From Ursus arctos (taxonomy: Eukaryota; Chordata; Mammalia; Carnivora; Ursidae), in the NCBI RefSeq assembly GCF_023065955.2, contig NW_026622897.1, positions 8,375,001 through 8,439,000 on the forward strand: DNA of 64,000 nucleotides. The letters are read 5' to 3'. The notes below the pieces were generated by a model. It ran no database searches, was not told the origin of the DNA, and saw only the letters and a program-made list of their open reading frames with translations. The position numbers and the translations under genes are program-made. Within the stretch, counting starts at the first letter, position 1; each line of letters starts with the position of its first letter. Shown here piece after piece: positions 56,701 through 59,114 of this stretch.

Positions 56701-59114
56701 AGTAGGAATAGAGATCGGGATCCTAGGTTTAGGGTCATCACTAACCAGTGGCATTACAAGGGACAAGTCATGATCTGCTGCGAGGTACAGACACAGTAAC
56801 AGTGCTTGCAGTGCTGATACACAGCTGTGTTCCAAGGTAGGAAAAATGGTTTTTTTAAAGGGCTCAAAACAGCTCGCATTGATAGCCATGGATTGCAGCC
56901 TGGCTCTCCAGGGCTATTATCATTGATCTTGGTCCTACTTGATGATTGCATCCAAGCCATTGAGAATTTGTGTTAAGAACCTTCAAACATTCATTTACAT
57001 TCCCTTGTTTGAAAGAAGGACTTTGTAAACTCTGGAACCAACCACTGAGAGAGGTAATAGGTTGTCCCTCTCCTGGAGAGTCCTCTTAGTTGGTCTTGGC
57101 TAAAGGGGAGCTTTCCGAAGCTGGAAGGATGAAGACGGTGATGTCTGATTTAACTCTACCAGCCTAGAGAAATGGAATATTGTTACAAAGAAGGAAATCA
57201 AGAGAACTTAGACATTGATAGTTCAACAAATTAGATTTCAGAGACCTGATGATGTCTTATTTCCAGAGTAAAACAGAGAAAAGTACTCTGGCTGCTGCTG
57301 AAACAAAAAATCTATTTTACATTCTCAGATCATACCATCTGTAATGCTGCTCTCCTTCCCTCGTGGTGGCTCCCTAGCCTGTGCTGTTGTAGAATTGTCT
57401 GAGTTGTCAGGGGCAGGGACCTAACAAGGCCATGCCATTTCTTCCTGGAGAGTCTTTGGCAGGGGCCTGGGTTTAAAGCTGACATCTCATCTTTCCAACG
57501 TCTTGATAAACAGTCTGTTTCAGTGCTCTTGCCTTTTGTTGCAGGTTGGGGGAGGTGACACTAAGGGATTTTAAAGCAGCTATTGACCGGGAGGGAAATC
57601 ACCGGTACCACTTCAAAGCGCTGGATCCTGAGTTTGGCACTGTCAAAGAGGAGGTACGGAATCCCCGGGAGTCTGGGTGGTATTACTGGTGATTCCTGAA
57701 CCCCAGAGCCAGCCTCCTCCCCACGGACTGGTACCCGAAGTACCCAAGTTCCCTAACCAGGTCAGAGGAGTTTCCCAGAGCCTCAGGCCAGTCGGATTAC
57801 TTTAGACCGAGGTGGTCAGGGAATTGCACAAGGAGTTGACAGCTTCTTCAGTTCAAGGACTTAATCACCTTGACCAAACTGGGACAGCATTCTTTATTTT
57901 AAAAAGGAGAAAGTTTCGTTAGTGAAAATAAAGGGACCTAAGCTTGAACGAAAGCTTGAGTTAGGGGTCCCTTCTCTATCTGTAGCCAAATCTTAGAAAC
58001 GTTTCTGGGGCTGCCTGGGTGGCTCAGCCGTTAAGCGTCTGCCTTCAGCTCAGGTCATGATCCCAGGGTCCTGGGATCAAGTCCCACATCAGGCTCCCTG
58101 CTCAGCGGGAAGCTGTTTCTCCCTCTCCCACTCCCCTGGCTTGTGTTCCCTCTCTCGCTGTCTCTTTCTGTCAAATAAATAAATAAAATCTTTAAAAAAA
58201 GAAAAGAAAAGAAATGTTTCTGCTTCCTATGTTGAGCAAAATAAACAAACAGGCATGAATATATGGAACTGTATGCCGTGATGGTAGTTTCTCACCCATG
58301 CTTATTCTCAACTCCTTGACTGTTTTCTTAGCCTATGCTTCTCTTTATAATCCATCTGCCAGATATAAGGAAGAGAGTTCTGGGTTCTGACATAATCACA
58401 TTGCGATTAAAGCCAATGTTTTATTTCATAAATATTTCCAACTGAAATGCTTTAATAGCCCTGTTCTATTAATGGCTTAGAAAATTAATTGAATGAATGA
58501 ATAAAAAGAACTGCCTGTTCTTTTGGTCTTCTCTCCAATCCTTTCTTTACCATACTGGGACCAAAATTTTACTGTTTCTCATTTTTGTAATGTTCATGCT
58601 ACCGCTTTCTCCTAAGGACCCCAAAGTGCTGTATGGTTAGTAATGTATTAATTCTAGTCAATCTCTATAAGCAAAGCAGGGTTAGGGATGCTTTTACAAA
58701 CATTTCATAGATGTGGAACTAAGAATATATGTTATGTAATTTTAATAATATATAATAACATAACACAATAGGATATATTATAGTATATATTGTATTATAT
58801 ATAATATATATAACCTATTAAAATATAACATTACATATATTAAAAATATTATATATATATATTTAGTTACACCTTTAGGGACGAAACCAAAGGGACACAG
58901 ACTCTAACTTAAGGCTTTTCTATGTTCTTATCCACGGTGTTGAGGCCTTACTTTTAGCAGCAGCAGCTAGCCATCCAATGAGACTCCCTGTCTTATTTAT
59001 TTTTTCATTGTAGCTCTTTTTTCCTTCCTCTAGGTTTTCCACGATGATGATGCCATCCCTGGGTGGGAAGGGAAAATTGTAGCTTGGGTAGAAGAAGACC
59101 ATGGAGAGAATTAA
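2809..59114 (+). CDS. DIXDC1: DIXDC1 full-length coding region, 20 exons (genomic span)
   Basis: The CDS joins 2809-2868, 25210-25339, 28500-28625, 30722-30953, 31569-31676, 37286-37398, 38881-39029, 41994-42083, 43240-43293, 44808-44858, 47152-47256, 47690-47743, 48210-48302, 48381-48452, 49236-49325, 49670-49831, 50325-50391, 56472-56577, 57545-57653 and 59034-59114. All introns are GT-AG and all phases agree; the total is 2052 nt, 683 residues plus stop. Recognition rests on near-identity to the human protein as I remember it. Domains by residue: CH about 20-127, actin-binding and linker region to about 270, coiled coil about 278-455, Ser-rich linker, DIX about 600-680. Known family role: a positive regulator of canonical Wnt signalling that binds Dishevelled and Axin through DIX-DIX head-to-tail contacts; it also associates with actin and focal adhesions and acts in cortical neuron development. 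No frameshift or in-frame stop is present, so the gene looks intact. A shorter isoform starts at 34453. Confidence 0.97.
2991..5934. other. Intron 1, no recognised feature
   Basis: Single-copy-looking intronic DNA. A stretch near 3820-4010 may be a very old L1 remnant but is too diverged to call. Short open frames have no recognisable domain. Confidence 0.5.
5935..6395 (-). mobile_element. Two L2 3'-end fragments
   Basis: At about 5935-6050 and 6262-6395 the strand reads CATTCATTCA or ATTCAACAGACATTTACTG followed by a CCAGACACTGGGCCAGGCTC-type body and GGAGCTCACAG, the reverse complement of the L2 3' end. Old and diverged. Confidence 0.6.
7389..7490 (-). mobile_element. L2 3' end with ATTC microsatellite
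   Basis: Seven tandem ATTC units at about 7389-7414 lead into GCATTTATTGGGCACTCACT, the reverse of an L2 3' end whose GAAT tail has expanded. Confidence 0.6.
7491..9580. other. Intron 1, no recognised feature
   Basis: No repeat or exon recognised. Open frames at 7815-8366 (minus) and 8112-8489 (plus) overlap each other and show no domain, so they are not annotated. Confidence 0.5.
9588..9714. repeat. GGA-rich purine tract, tandemly duplicated unit
   Basis: Two units of about 60 bp (about 9592-9652 and 9653-9714), each a (GGA)n run followed by an A-rich part and then an ending like CAACCC-C-AGAGAGTAA. Nearly pure purine on this strand. Confidence 0.8.
9715..11624. other. Intron 1, no confidently recognised feature
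   Basis: The part 10310-10990 is pyrimidine-rich with many short open frames on both strands; it could be an old LINE remnant but I cannot match it. No splice-consistent coding segment was found. Confidence 0.45.
11625..11950 (-). mobile_element. MIR fragment interrupted by a TG microsatellite
   Basis: Left part carries CCTGTGACCCTGGGCATGTT and GGTTTCCACATCTATAAAAC, and the right part TAGTAAGCACTCAGTAG, together the reverse complement of a MIR. A TG repeat at 11739-11776 and an AT-rich run to about 11880 separate them. Confidence 0.7.
11739..11776. repeat. (TG)n microsatellite
   Basis: About 19 uninterrupted TG units followed by GCGCGCATGC; likely polymorphic. Confidence 0.9.
12254..12463 (-). 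mobile_element. Carnivore tRNA-Lys SINE inserted in L2
   Basis: Full-length SINEC in reverse orientation with head ACTGAGCCACCCAGGCGCCC at the right. Perfect 18-bp target duplication TGGAATTTGTCCTTTTCT at 12236-12253 and 12464-12481, indicating a recent insertion. Confidence 0.95.
12817..12928. repeat. 112-nt pure pyrimidine tract (CTTCT / CTTTT)n
   Basis: Uninterrupted C/T on this strand, changing from CTCCTCT/CCTTCT units to CTTTT units. It lies inside the L2 copy and is a candidate triplex-forming and length-variable tract. Confidence 0.9.
13412..13503. repeat. 92-nt pure purine tract, poly(A)-(GAAA)n-(GGA)n
   Basis: A run of about 21 A, then GAAA units, then GGA/GGAGG units. The order resembles a decayed retroelement tail. 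It lies about 480 bp from a pyrimidine tract of complementary composition. Confidence 0.9.
14067..14279 (+). mobile_element. Carnivore tRNA-Lys SINE, bear/panda-like form
   Basis: Begins GGGGCGCCTGGGTGGCACAG, contains GGCGTTATGGGATTGAGCCC and GCTATGAGCCTGCTTCTTCC, and ends in AAATAAATAAATAAAATC plus an A tail. Perfect target duplication AAAGCAAATATA at 14055-14066 and 14280-14291. The internal CTGCTATGAGCC text is what I associate with bear-family SINEs. Confidence 0.95.
15986..16629 (-). mobile_element. Carnivore SINE split by a nested L1
   Basis: The reverse-oriented SINE body runs 15986-16140 and its tRNA head 16604-16629 (GAGCCACCCAGGCGCCC). Outer target duplication CTACAAAAA(G/C)AGG at 15973-15985 and 16630-16642. 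The 463 bp between the two parts are a younger L1 insertion plus its second target copy. Confidence 0.93.
16141..16590 (-). mobile_element. 5'-truncated L1 inserted into a SINE
   Basis: Poly(T) at the left edge is the L1 tail; the 3' UTR (ACACCCAGTGCACCATGCAA) follows, and the right part encodes on the minus strand the end of ORF2 ([17 protein letters not shown], then [19 protein letters not shown]). A 13-bp target duplication GAAGGCAGATGCT at 16128-16140 and 16591-16603 lies inside the host SINE, fixing the order of events. Confidence 0.95.
17789..17850. repeat. TG-rich microsatellite
   Basis: TGTGTG runs with CATGCGCACATGC interruptions, within the old L1 3' region. Confidence 0.8.
18070..18640 (+). 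mobile_element. Old L1 ORF2 C-terminal / 3' UTR fragment
   Basis: CTATGATCCAGCAGTCCTAC, CACAATAGCCAAGAGGGGGA, CATCAACAGATGAATGGATA and ACTGAACTGTACACTTAAAA appear in the order of the L1 3' third. It lies between parts of another L1 3' UTR and so may be a separate insertion. Confidence 0.85.
18641..19560 (+). mobile_element. Probable L1ME-type 3' UTR end
   Basis: Ends in ACCATTTTTGCCACTTTCAT, then AATTATTTCAAAATGAACAG and an A-rich tail, text I associate with old L1ME 3' ends. Probably the 3' part of the element beginning near 13.6 kb, separated by the 18.1 kb insertion. Confidence 0.6.
19775..19945 (+). mobile_element. MER5A-like DNA transposon fragment
   Basis: Contains ACCTGGGCCCTACCCTCAGA and GTGCTTCTGATGGGTAATCA in MER5A order. 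A short non-autonomous hAT-type element, old and diverged. Confidence 0.6.
20138..20285 (+). mobile_element. MER5A DNA transposon copy
   Basis: Runs from CAGTGCTTCTCAAACTTTAA through GAGAATCTGCATTTCTGATG to CTGGTGCTGCTGGCCTGTGG, the full MER5A layout. Confidence 0.8.
20618..20716 (+). mobile_element. Older carnivore SINE, truncated
   Basis: Reads GGGGCACTTGGCTGGCCCAG, then GACTCTTGATCTTGGGGTTG and TAGCCCCAAATTGGGCATAG: the tRNA-related head of an older SINEC subfamily, followed directly by a GGAA repeat where its tail would be. Confidence 0.75.
20717..20781. repeat. (GGAA)n microsatellite
   Basis: About 16 GAAG/GGAA units, nearly perfect, likely grown from the SINE tail. GGAA repeats can bind ETS-family factors; no regulatory role is shown here. 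Confidence 0.9.
21151..21340 (-). mobile_element. Carnivore tRNA-Lys SINE
   Basis: Poly(T) left edge and ACTGAGACACCCAGGCGCCC at the right. Perfect 18-bp target duplication CTAAAGTCCAATAATTCT at 21133-21150 and 21341-21358. Confidence 0.95.
21857..23190 (-). mobile_element. 5'-truncated L1 (1.33 kb), ORF2 C-terminus and 3' UTR
   Basis: Poly(T) at the left edge, L1 3' UTR to about 22150, then ORF2 on the minus strand, with blocks such as [40 protein letters not shown] and [23 protein letters not shown]2 is broken by shifts and stops. An 11-bp target duplication TTGGTTAGGAG at 21846-21856 and 23191-23201 gives exact boundaries. It cannot move itself. Confidence 0.95.
23480..23690 (-). mobile_element. 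MIR fragment
   Basis: GGGGGAGTTACATAACTTCT, then TTTGTGAGAATTAATTAAAT and GTGTGGCAGGTCCTGTTTCA follow the reverse MIR order. The following 23.70-24.78 kb shows nothing recognised. Confidence 0.6.
24796..25020 (-). mobile_element. Carnivore tRNA-Lys SINE 189 bp before exon 2
   Basis: Full-length reverse SINE ending ACCACCCAGGCGCCCC. Perfect 17-bp target duplication AAAACTAGAAATTTTTA at 24779-24795 and 25021-25037. Confidence 0.95.
25210..25339 (+). CDS. DIXDC1: DIXDC1 coding exon 2 (residues 21-64), CH domain start
   Basis: The acceptor is ttttccag and the donor is gtcagt; the exon ends in phase 1. It encodes the first CH helices, with [18 protein letters not shown] and then [15 protein letters not shown], the usual CH pattern of an aromatic W in helix 1 followed by a D-G-x-x-L-x-x-L-I core. 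Two carnivore SINEs in the same orientation flank it, 189 bp upstream and 199 bp downstream. Confidence 0.97.
25466..25800 (-). mobile_element. L2 3' end split by a SINE
   Basis: Left part TTCATTCATTTATTTACGAA and TGTGCCGGGCACCGTATC, right part GTGGTCTCTGCTCTCAGGAG, the reverse of an L2 3' end. Confidence 0.6.
25539..25736 (-). mobile_element. Carnivore tRNA-Lys SINE 199 bp after exon 2
   Basis: Poly(T) left edge, ACTGAGCCACCCAGGCGCCC right. Perfect target duplication TGGCAATGTGATTCT at 25524-25538 and 25737-25751. Confidence 0.95.
26150..26290 (+). mobile_element. L2 3'-end fragment
   Basis: CTGAGCTCTTTAAGAGCAGG, then AAGGGCCTGGAACAGAATAG: forward L2 3' end. The flank 25.80-26.15 kb shows nothing further. 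Confidence 0.55.
26420..26765 (+). mobile_element. MIR fragments
   Basis: GTTGCCATTTATTGAACACT at the left, then a second MIR-like stretch with GTGCTAAGCTACTTTGAATG, GAGGTTCAGAAAGGCTAGGC and GACTTTCCGAGGCCACGTAA, in forward MIR order. Confidence 0.65.
27080..28266 (+). mobile_element. Long L2 LINE fragment in intron 2
   Basis: L2 ORF2-end and 3' UTR text in order: CCTTGACTAGTTTCATTTTC, AAATGACCTGGCTTTGCTTC, TGTGGAGTGCTTCCTCCTCA, CCATGATCCGACTCTTCTTT, and the 3' end TGCCAGGCACGCAGTGGGTG to GCTGAATGAG. It ends about 230 bp before exon 3. Confidence 0.75.
28500..28625 (+). CDS. DIXDC1: DIXDC1 coding exon 3 (residues 64-106), CH domain middle
   Basis: The acceptor is ttctaacag and the donor is gtcagc. 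The split codon G|CA restores alanine and leads into [11 protein letters not shown], then [19 protein letters not shown], the central CH helices. The exon enters with one carried base and leaves in phase 1, and 126 nt keeps the frame. Confidence 0.97.
28626..29714. other. Intron 3, first half, no recognised feature
   Basis: No repeat family or coding segment recognised. Confidence 0.5.
29715..30675 (+). mobile_element. L2 LINE fragment interrupted by a DNA-transposon-like piece
   Basis: L2 text flanks the interruption: CACACAGCAGCCAAAATTAT and CATAAGCTCATGCCACTGCT before, then CACACCTGCTGTTCCCTCTT and TCAAGTCTCAGTTTAAAATT after. The insert at about 30010-30330 contains ATTTTAATAATACATTTTAT and CATGTGGCTAGTGGCTGCCA, a MER-class non-autonomous DNA element whose exact family I cannot name. 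The L2 3' end stops about 45 bp before exon 4. Confidence 0.7.
30722..30953 (+). CDS. DIXDC1: DIXDC1 coding exon 4 (residues 106-183), CH domain end
   Basis: The acceptor is ctgtccctcag and the donor is gtaagg. The split codon G|AT gives D, followed by [20 protein letters not shown], the hallmark last CH helix (D-I-V-x-G-N-x-K-x-I-x-x-L-x-x-x-L). The rest encodes a basic, Ser/Ala-rich stretch including [16 protein letters not shown], part of the region reported in the family to bind actin. It ends in phase 2. Confidence 0.97.
30954..31568. other. Intron 4, no recognised feature
   Basis: 615 bp of intron without a recognised repeat; open frames on both strands show no domain. Confidence 0.5.
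31569..31676 (+). CDS. DIXDC1: DIXDC1 coding exon 5 (residues 183-219)
   Basis: The acceptor is cgactttag and the donor is gtaact. The exon encodes [20 protein letters not shown], then [16 protein letters not shown]. It is the last exon specific to the long isoform: the phase-2 exit (AG|C) can be replaced by the alternative first exon ending at 34475, which leaves in the same phase. Confidence 0.96.
31677..32683. other. Intron 5 start, no recognised feature
   Basis: No repeat or exon recognised with confidence before the L1 remnant at 32.7 kb. Confidence 0.5.
32684..32850 (-). mobile_element. Old L1 3' UTR fragment
   Basis: TTATAAAATTCACATAACAT, then AAAGTGTACCATTCAGTGGC and TTCATCACCCCAGAAGGAAA, the reverse of an old L1M 3' UTR. 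Confidence 0.65.
32998..33103. repeat. CCAGAG/GAGAGC minisatellite-like tract
   Basis: Imperfect tandem units of AGCCAGAG(C/T)(A/G)AG with a GA-repeat core, just upstream of the intronic CpG island. Confidence 0.75.
33180..34452 (+). promoter_or_regulatory. DIXDC1: Intronic CpG island, alternative DIXDC1 promoter
   Basis: Dense CpG from about 33.2 to 34.5 kb, richest at 33.7-34.2 kb. It contains a run of CCCGCCCG units at 33880-33908, GC boxes near 33843 and 33972 (Sp1-type), and a G-quadruplex-like G-run at 33208-33225. It ends at the alternative first coding exon at 34453, so it most simply serves as the promoter for the CH-less isoform. Long open frames here on both strands are explained by low stop-codon density in GC-rich DNA. 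Confidence 0.8.
34453..34475 (+). CDS. DIXDC1: DIXDC1 alternative first coding exon (short isoform start)
   Basis: An ATG in a strong context (gggaccATGG) opens MGGTQVK plus two bases TG before the donor gtgagc. Joining TG to the C that opens exon 6 gives cysteine, then LTSPSPIHS. The phase fits exactly, and the resulting N-terminus MGGTQVKC matches the human short isoform as I recall it. The predicted protein is 472 residues and lacks the CH domain but keeps the coiled coil and DIX domains. It sits at the 3' edge of a strong CpG island. It is too short to stand out as an open reading frame alone; the evidence is splice phase plus remembered homology. Confidence 0.9.
34476..36904. other. Intron after the alternative first exon, no recognised feature
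   Basis: Moderately GC-rich at first, otherwise plain. A short CCCAC repeat lies near 35375-35392. No coding segment recognised. Confidence 0.5.
36905..37054 (-). mobile_element. L2 3'-end fragment
   Basis: CATTCATTTCGTTCATTC, then GCTCATTCAACAGATGTTTG and AAGATGAATAAGAACATGTC, the reverse of an L2 3' end. Confidence 0.55.
37069..37235 (+). mobile_element. Carnivore SINE 50 bp before exon 6
   Basis: Starts GGGGCACCTGGGTGGCGCAG and ends AATAAAGAAATAAATC plus tail. Perfect target duplication TAAACAACTGTTCA at 37055-37068 and 37236-37249. The SINE with its repeat ends 36 bp before the exon 6 acceptor, so the branch point probably lies in or beside the target duplication. Confidence 0.93.
37286..37398 (+). 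CDS. DIXDC1: DIXDC1 coding exon 6 (residues 219-257), first shared exon
   Basis: The acceptor is ccatcacag and the donor is gtacta. It encodes [18 protein letters not shown], then [19 protein letters not shown]. The sequence is Ser/Pro-rich and acidic, a linker between the CH/actin-binding part and the coiled coil. It is shared by long and short isoforms and ends in phase 1. Confidence 0.96.
37399..38880. other. Intron 6, one MIR remnant
   Basis: A MIR fragment on the plus strand at about 38108-38235 (GGTCAGGCACCACGGAGCCC, CAATCTTCACAGCAACCCAG). Otherwise nothing recognised. Confidence 0.5.
38881..39029 (+). CDS. DIXDC1: DIXDC1 coding exon 7 (residues 257-306), coiled-coil start
   Basis: The acceptor is cattttgtag and the donor is gtagct. 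After [20 protein letters not shown] it enters [19 protein letters not shown], a heptad-like Leu/Glu pattern where the coiled coil begins. It ends in phase 0, and the next several introns are also phase 0, typical of a coiled coil built from exon units. Confidence 0.96.
39030..40897. other. Intron 7, first part, no recognised feature
   Basis: Short GC-rich repeats (two copies of TCTCTCTGTCCGCAGCTG-like text at about 39315-39358) but no repeat family or exon recognised. Confidence 0.5.
40898..41249. mobile_element. Tigger-family (pogo-like) non-autonomous DNA transposon
   Basis: Terminal inverted repeats: CAGTTGGTCTTTGAACAAC at the left, and the reverse complement of the right end (41230-41249) reads CACTTGGCCCTTGAACGATG. 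The interior holds AGAGCCTACTGTTGACC and a GTACT repeat at about 41153-41172. The left end follows a TA dinucleotide, the usual target of this superfamily. No transposase remains. Confidence 0.85.
41519..41635 (-). mobile_element. Older short carnivore SINE
   Basis: T/A-rich left edge, then CCTAACATGGGGCTTGAATA, CCTGAGATCAAGAGTTGCAT and GAGCCAGCCAGGTGCCCC, a reverse SINEC of older type. Confidence 0.8.
41994..42083 (+). CDS. DIXDC1: DIXDC1 coding exon 8 (residues 307-336)
   Basis: The acceptor is gttattcag and the donor is gtgagt. Thirty codons encode [20 protein letters not shown], then [10 protein letters not shown], an acidic break within the coiled-coil region. Both ends are phase 0. Confidence 0.96.
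42245..42282. repeat. (CTCC)n microsatellite 160 bp after exon 8
   Basis: About nine CCTC units with one CTCG variant. Confidence 0.9.
42283..43190. mobile_element. L2 fragments, reverse 3' end then a forward copy
   Basis: 42283-42400 reads as a reverse L2 3' end (ATGCTGGGCACAGTTTCAAG). 42410-43190 is a forward L2 (GCAGGTCACCCAGCTCTGTC, CACTCAGGCCTCCATCCAGT) ending ATTTCTGTTGAATGAATGG. It ends about 50 bp before exon 9. Confidence 0.65.
43240..43293 (+). CDS. DIXDC1: DIXDC1 coding exon 9 (residues 337-354)
   Basis: The acceptor is atatttag and the donor is gtatgt. Eighteen codons encode [18 protein letters not shown], coiled-coil heptads. The exon is phase 0 at both ends, so skipping it would keep the frame. 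Confidence 0.96.
43597..43773 (-). mobile_element. Diverged carnivore SINE
   Basis: GAGGGAGAAGCAGACTCCCC, then AGCAGGGAGCCTGCGG and GGAGCCACAAGATGCCCCCC, a degraded reverse SINEC with an internal deletion. Confidence 0.75.
43796..44015 (-). mobile_element. Old L1 3' UTR fragment
   Basis: TTTCAGGTGTACAACATATT, then TAAGTCTAGTTAGCACACAT and CAACACAGTGTTGTTAACTG, the reverse of an old L1 3' UTR. The remainder of the intron to 44807 shows nothing recognised. Confidence 0.65.
44808..44858 (+). CDS. DIXDC1: DIXDC1 coding exon 10 (residues 355-371)
   Basis: The acceptor is gtttgcag and the donor is gtaaaa. Seventeen codons encode [17 protein letters not shown], a basic coiled-coil segment. It is the shortest internal coding exon and phase 0 at both ends. 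Confidence 0.96.
45310..45690 (-). mobile_element. Old L1 ORF2-end fragment
   Basis: TCTTTTTCTTATGGCTGCAT, then TTTAGGTTATTTCCAGTCTT and GTTGAATAAACACCTAGAAG, reverse L1 ORF2 C-terminal coding text, diverged. Flanks 44.86-45.31 and 45.70-46.32 kb show nothing recognised. Confidence 0.65.
46337..46527 (-). mobile_element. Carnivore tRNA-Lys SINE in intron 10
   Basis: Poly(T) left, ACTGAGCCACCCAGGCATCC right. Perfect target duplication CCAAGAAGAGTTCT at 46323-46336 and 46528-46541. Confidence 0.95.
47152..47256 (+). CDS. DIXDC1: DIXDC1 coding exon 11 (residues 372-406)
   Basis: The acceptor is ttttccccag and the donor is gtgagc. Thirty-five codons encode [19 protein letters not shown], then [16 protein letters not shown], a Gln/Leu-rich coiled coil. 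Phase 0 at both ends. Confidence 0.97.
47690..47743 (+). CDS. DIXDC1: DIXDC1 coding exon 12 (residues 407-424)
   Basis: The acceptor is cttcttgcag and the donor is gtaaga. Eighteen codons encode [18 protein letters not shown], coiled coil. Residue 423 is Cys (TGT) where I remember Tyr in human; the first residue is Ala where I remember Val. Confidence 0.95.
48210..48302 (+). CDS. DIXDC1: DIXDC1 coding exon 13 (residues 425-455)
   Basis: The acceptor is ctctactgcag and the donor is gtggga. Thirty-one codons encode [20 protein letters not shown], then [11 protein letters not shown], the most regular heptads of the coiled coil. Phase 0 at both ends. Confidence 0.97.
48381..48452 (+). CDS. DIXDC1: DIXDC1 coding exon 14 (residues 456-479)
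   Basis: The acceptor is ttatttgcag and the donor is gtaacc. Twenty-four codons encode [17 protein letters not shown], then MKREADE. This closes the coiled coil. The intron before it is only 78 bp. Confidence 0.97.
48541..48655 (+). mobile_element. Older short carnivore SINE 88 bp after exon 14
   Basis: GGGCTCCTGCCTGGCTCAGT-like head at the left, TTGAGTTCAAGCCCCACACT inside, poly(A) at the right. Target duplication AAGAGTGCAGG at 48530-48540 and 48656-48666. Confidence 0.8.
48990..49190 (-). mobile_element. L2 3'-end fragment
   Basis: CACTCAACAGTGTCAACCAA, then GTACTGGGGTTACAACAGTG and ATGAGGCTTACATTCTAATT, the reverse of an L2 3' end, ending about 45 bp before exon 15. A small MIR-like stretch lies at about 48690-48760. 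Confidence 0.6.
49236..49325 (+). CDS. DIXDC1: DIXDC1 coding exon 15 (residues 480-509)
   Basis: The acceptor is ctgctacag and the donor is gtaggt. Thirty codons encode [20 protein letters not shown], then [10 protein letters not shown], a polar linker probably disordered. Phase 0 at both ends. Confidence 0.96.
49670..49831 (+). CDS. DIXDC1: DIXDC1 coding exon 16 (residues 510-563)
   Basis: The acceptor is ctgcctgcag and the donor is gtaatg. Fifty-four codons encode [18 protein letters not shown], then [15 protein letters not shown] and [18 protein letters not shown], an amphipathic helical segment between coiled coil and DIX that may form a second short coiled coil. The exon is locally GC-rich. 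Confidence 0.97.
49832..51329. other. Intron 16 and start of intron 17, no recognised feature
   Basis: AT-rich with no repeat family recognised. A CAT/CAC-rich micro-repeat lies at about 50566-50585. Confidence 0.5.
50325..50391 (+). CDS. DIXDC1: DIXDC1 coding exon 17 (residues 564-586)
   Basis: The acceptor is ggctcctcag and the donor is gtaagt, the strongest consensus donor in the gene. It encodes [17 protein letters not shown], then WPPNS, and leaves in phase 1 with A completed to Lys by exon 18. It belongs to the Ser/Arg-rich linker ahead of DIX. Confidence 0.96.
51330..51537 (-). mobile_element. Carnivore tRNA-Lys SINE in intron 17
   Basis: TTTATTTATTTGTCAGAGAG at the left, ACTGAGCCACCCAGGTGTTC at the right. 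Flanks begin with a similar TCATTT(C)TGTTTT text, an imperfect target duplication. Confidence 0.9.
52116..52245 (-). mobile_element. L2 3'-end fragment
   Basis: TTCATTCAACAAATATTTCT, then GATACAGAGACGAACAGGAT and GTGGTCCTTGCCCTCTCGGA, the reverse of an L2 3' end. Confidence 0.65.
52540..52755 (-). mobile_element. MIR fragment
   Basis: GTGTGATCATGGGCAAGGTG, then TTTTAGTTTCCTTGTTCATG and AATGGAGATAATTTTGAGGG, reverse MIR text. Confidence 0.7.
52920..53119 (+). mobile_element. Carnivore tRNA-Lys SINE
   Basis: GGGGCACCGGGGTGGCTTAG at the left, CAAATAAATAAATAAAAATC and a poly(A) tail at the right, abutting an old L1. Confidence 0.9.
53125..54000 (+). mobile_element. Old L1 ORF2 C-terminus and 3' UTR
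   Basis: GAATAGGCATTTCTTTAAAG, CACAGTGAGATACCACTTCA, ATATGACCCAGCAATTCCTT, AATGGAATATTATTCAGCCA and CTGAATTGTACACTTTAAAA follow the L1 3' order to an A-rich end. Non-coding remnant. Confidence 0.88.
54001..55458. other. Intron 17 stretch, unclassified
   Basis: Repeat-like in style (GGAGGAAGATGGCGCCACCA recalls LINE or LTR leader text) but I cannot name a family. No exon with splice support found; a short-isoform first exon somewhere in this 6 kb intron is possible but not shown. Confidence 0.4.
55471..55688 (+). mobile_element. Carnivore SINE, first of a tail-to-head pair
   Basis: Starts GGGGCACCTGGGTGGCTCAG and ends GGAATAAATAAATC plus (A)nCAAACAAACA. The outer target duplication AAACCA(T/G)GGGAC (55459-55470 and 55911-55922) brackets this SINE and its neighbour together. 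Confidence 0.9.
55689..55910 (+). mobile_element. Carnivore SINE inserted in the tail of the preceding SINE
   Basis: Starts GGAATGCCTGGGTGGCTCAG and ends GATGAATAAATAAAATC followed by A-rich tail. No separate non-A target repeat lies between the two SINEs. Confidence 0.9.
55923..57544. other. End of intron 17 and intron 18, no recognised feature
   Basis: Outside exon 18 no repeat family or further coding segment recognised. Confidence 0.5.
56472..56577 (+). CDS. DIXDC1: DIXDC1 coding exon 18 (residues 586-621), DIX domain start
   Basis: The acceptor is tgattgcag and the donor is gtgaga. It encodes [16 protein letters not shown], then [20 protein letters not shown]. The latter holds the first DIX strands (K-V-L-Y-F, then F-M-V-N-I-P). 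By my count Ser592 falls in HSQSSP, the position reported in human as a MARK1 (LKB1 pathway) phosphorylation site; that is from memory. Residue 588 is Ser where I remember Pro in human. Confidence 0.97.
57545..57653 (+). CDS. DIXDC1: DIXDC1 coding exon 19 (residues 621-657), DIX domain middle
   Basis: The acceptor is tgttgcag and the donor is gtacgg. The split codon AG|G gives R, then [20 protein letters not shown] and [16 protein letters not shown]: the central DIX helix (T-L-x-D-F-K) and following strands. It ends in phase 0. Confidence 0.97.
58008..58209 (+). mobile_element. Carnivore tRNA-Lys SINE in intron 19
   Basis: GGGCTGCCTGGGTGGCTCAG at the left, CAAATAAATAAATAAAATC and an A/G tail at the right. 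Target duplication AGAAA(C/T)GTTTCTG at 57995-58007 and 58210-58222. Confidence 0.94.
58725..58865. repeat. AT-rich (TATA)n tract in intron 19
   Basis: About 140 bp of almost pure A/T with TATATAA and TAATATAT motifs, 170 bp before the last exon. Self-complementary, prone to hairpins and length change. The rest of 58.22-59.03 kb shows nothing recognised. Confidence 0.85.
59034..59114 (+). CDS. DIXDC1: DIXDC1 coding exon 20, C-terminus and stop (residues 658-683)
   Basis: The acceptor is ttcctctag. It encodes [20 protein letters not shown] then EDHGEN and TAA at 59112-59114. The [15 protein letters not shown] segment is the final DIX strand pair, part of the self-association surface in this family. 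The 3' UTR continues in the same exon. Confidence 0.97.
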   Translation, partial: VFHDDDAIPGWEGKIVAWVEEDHGEN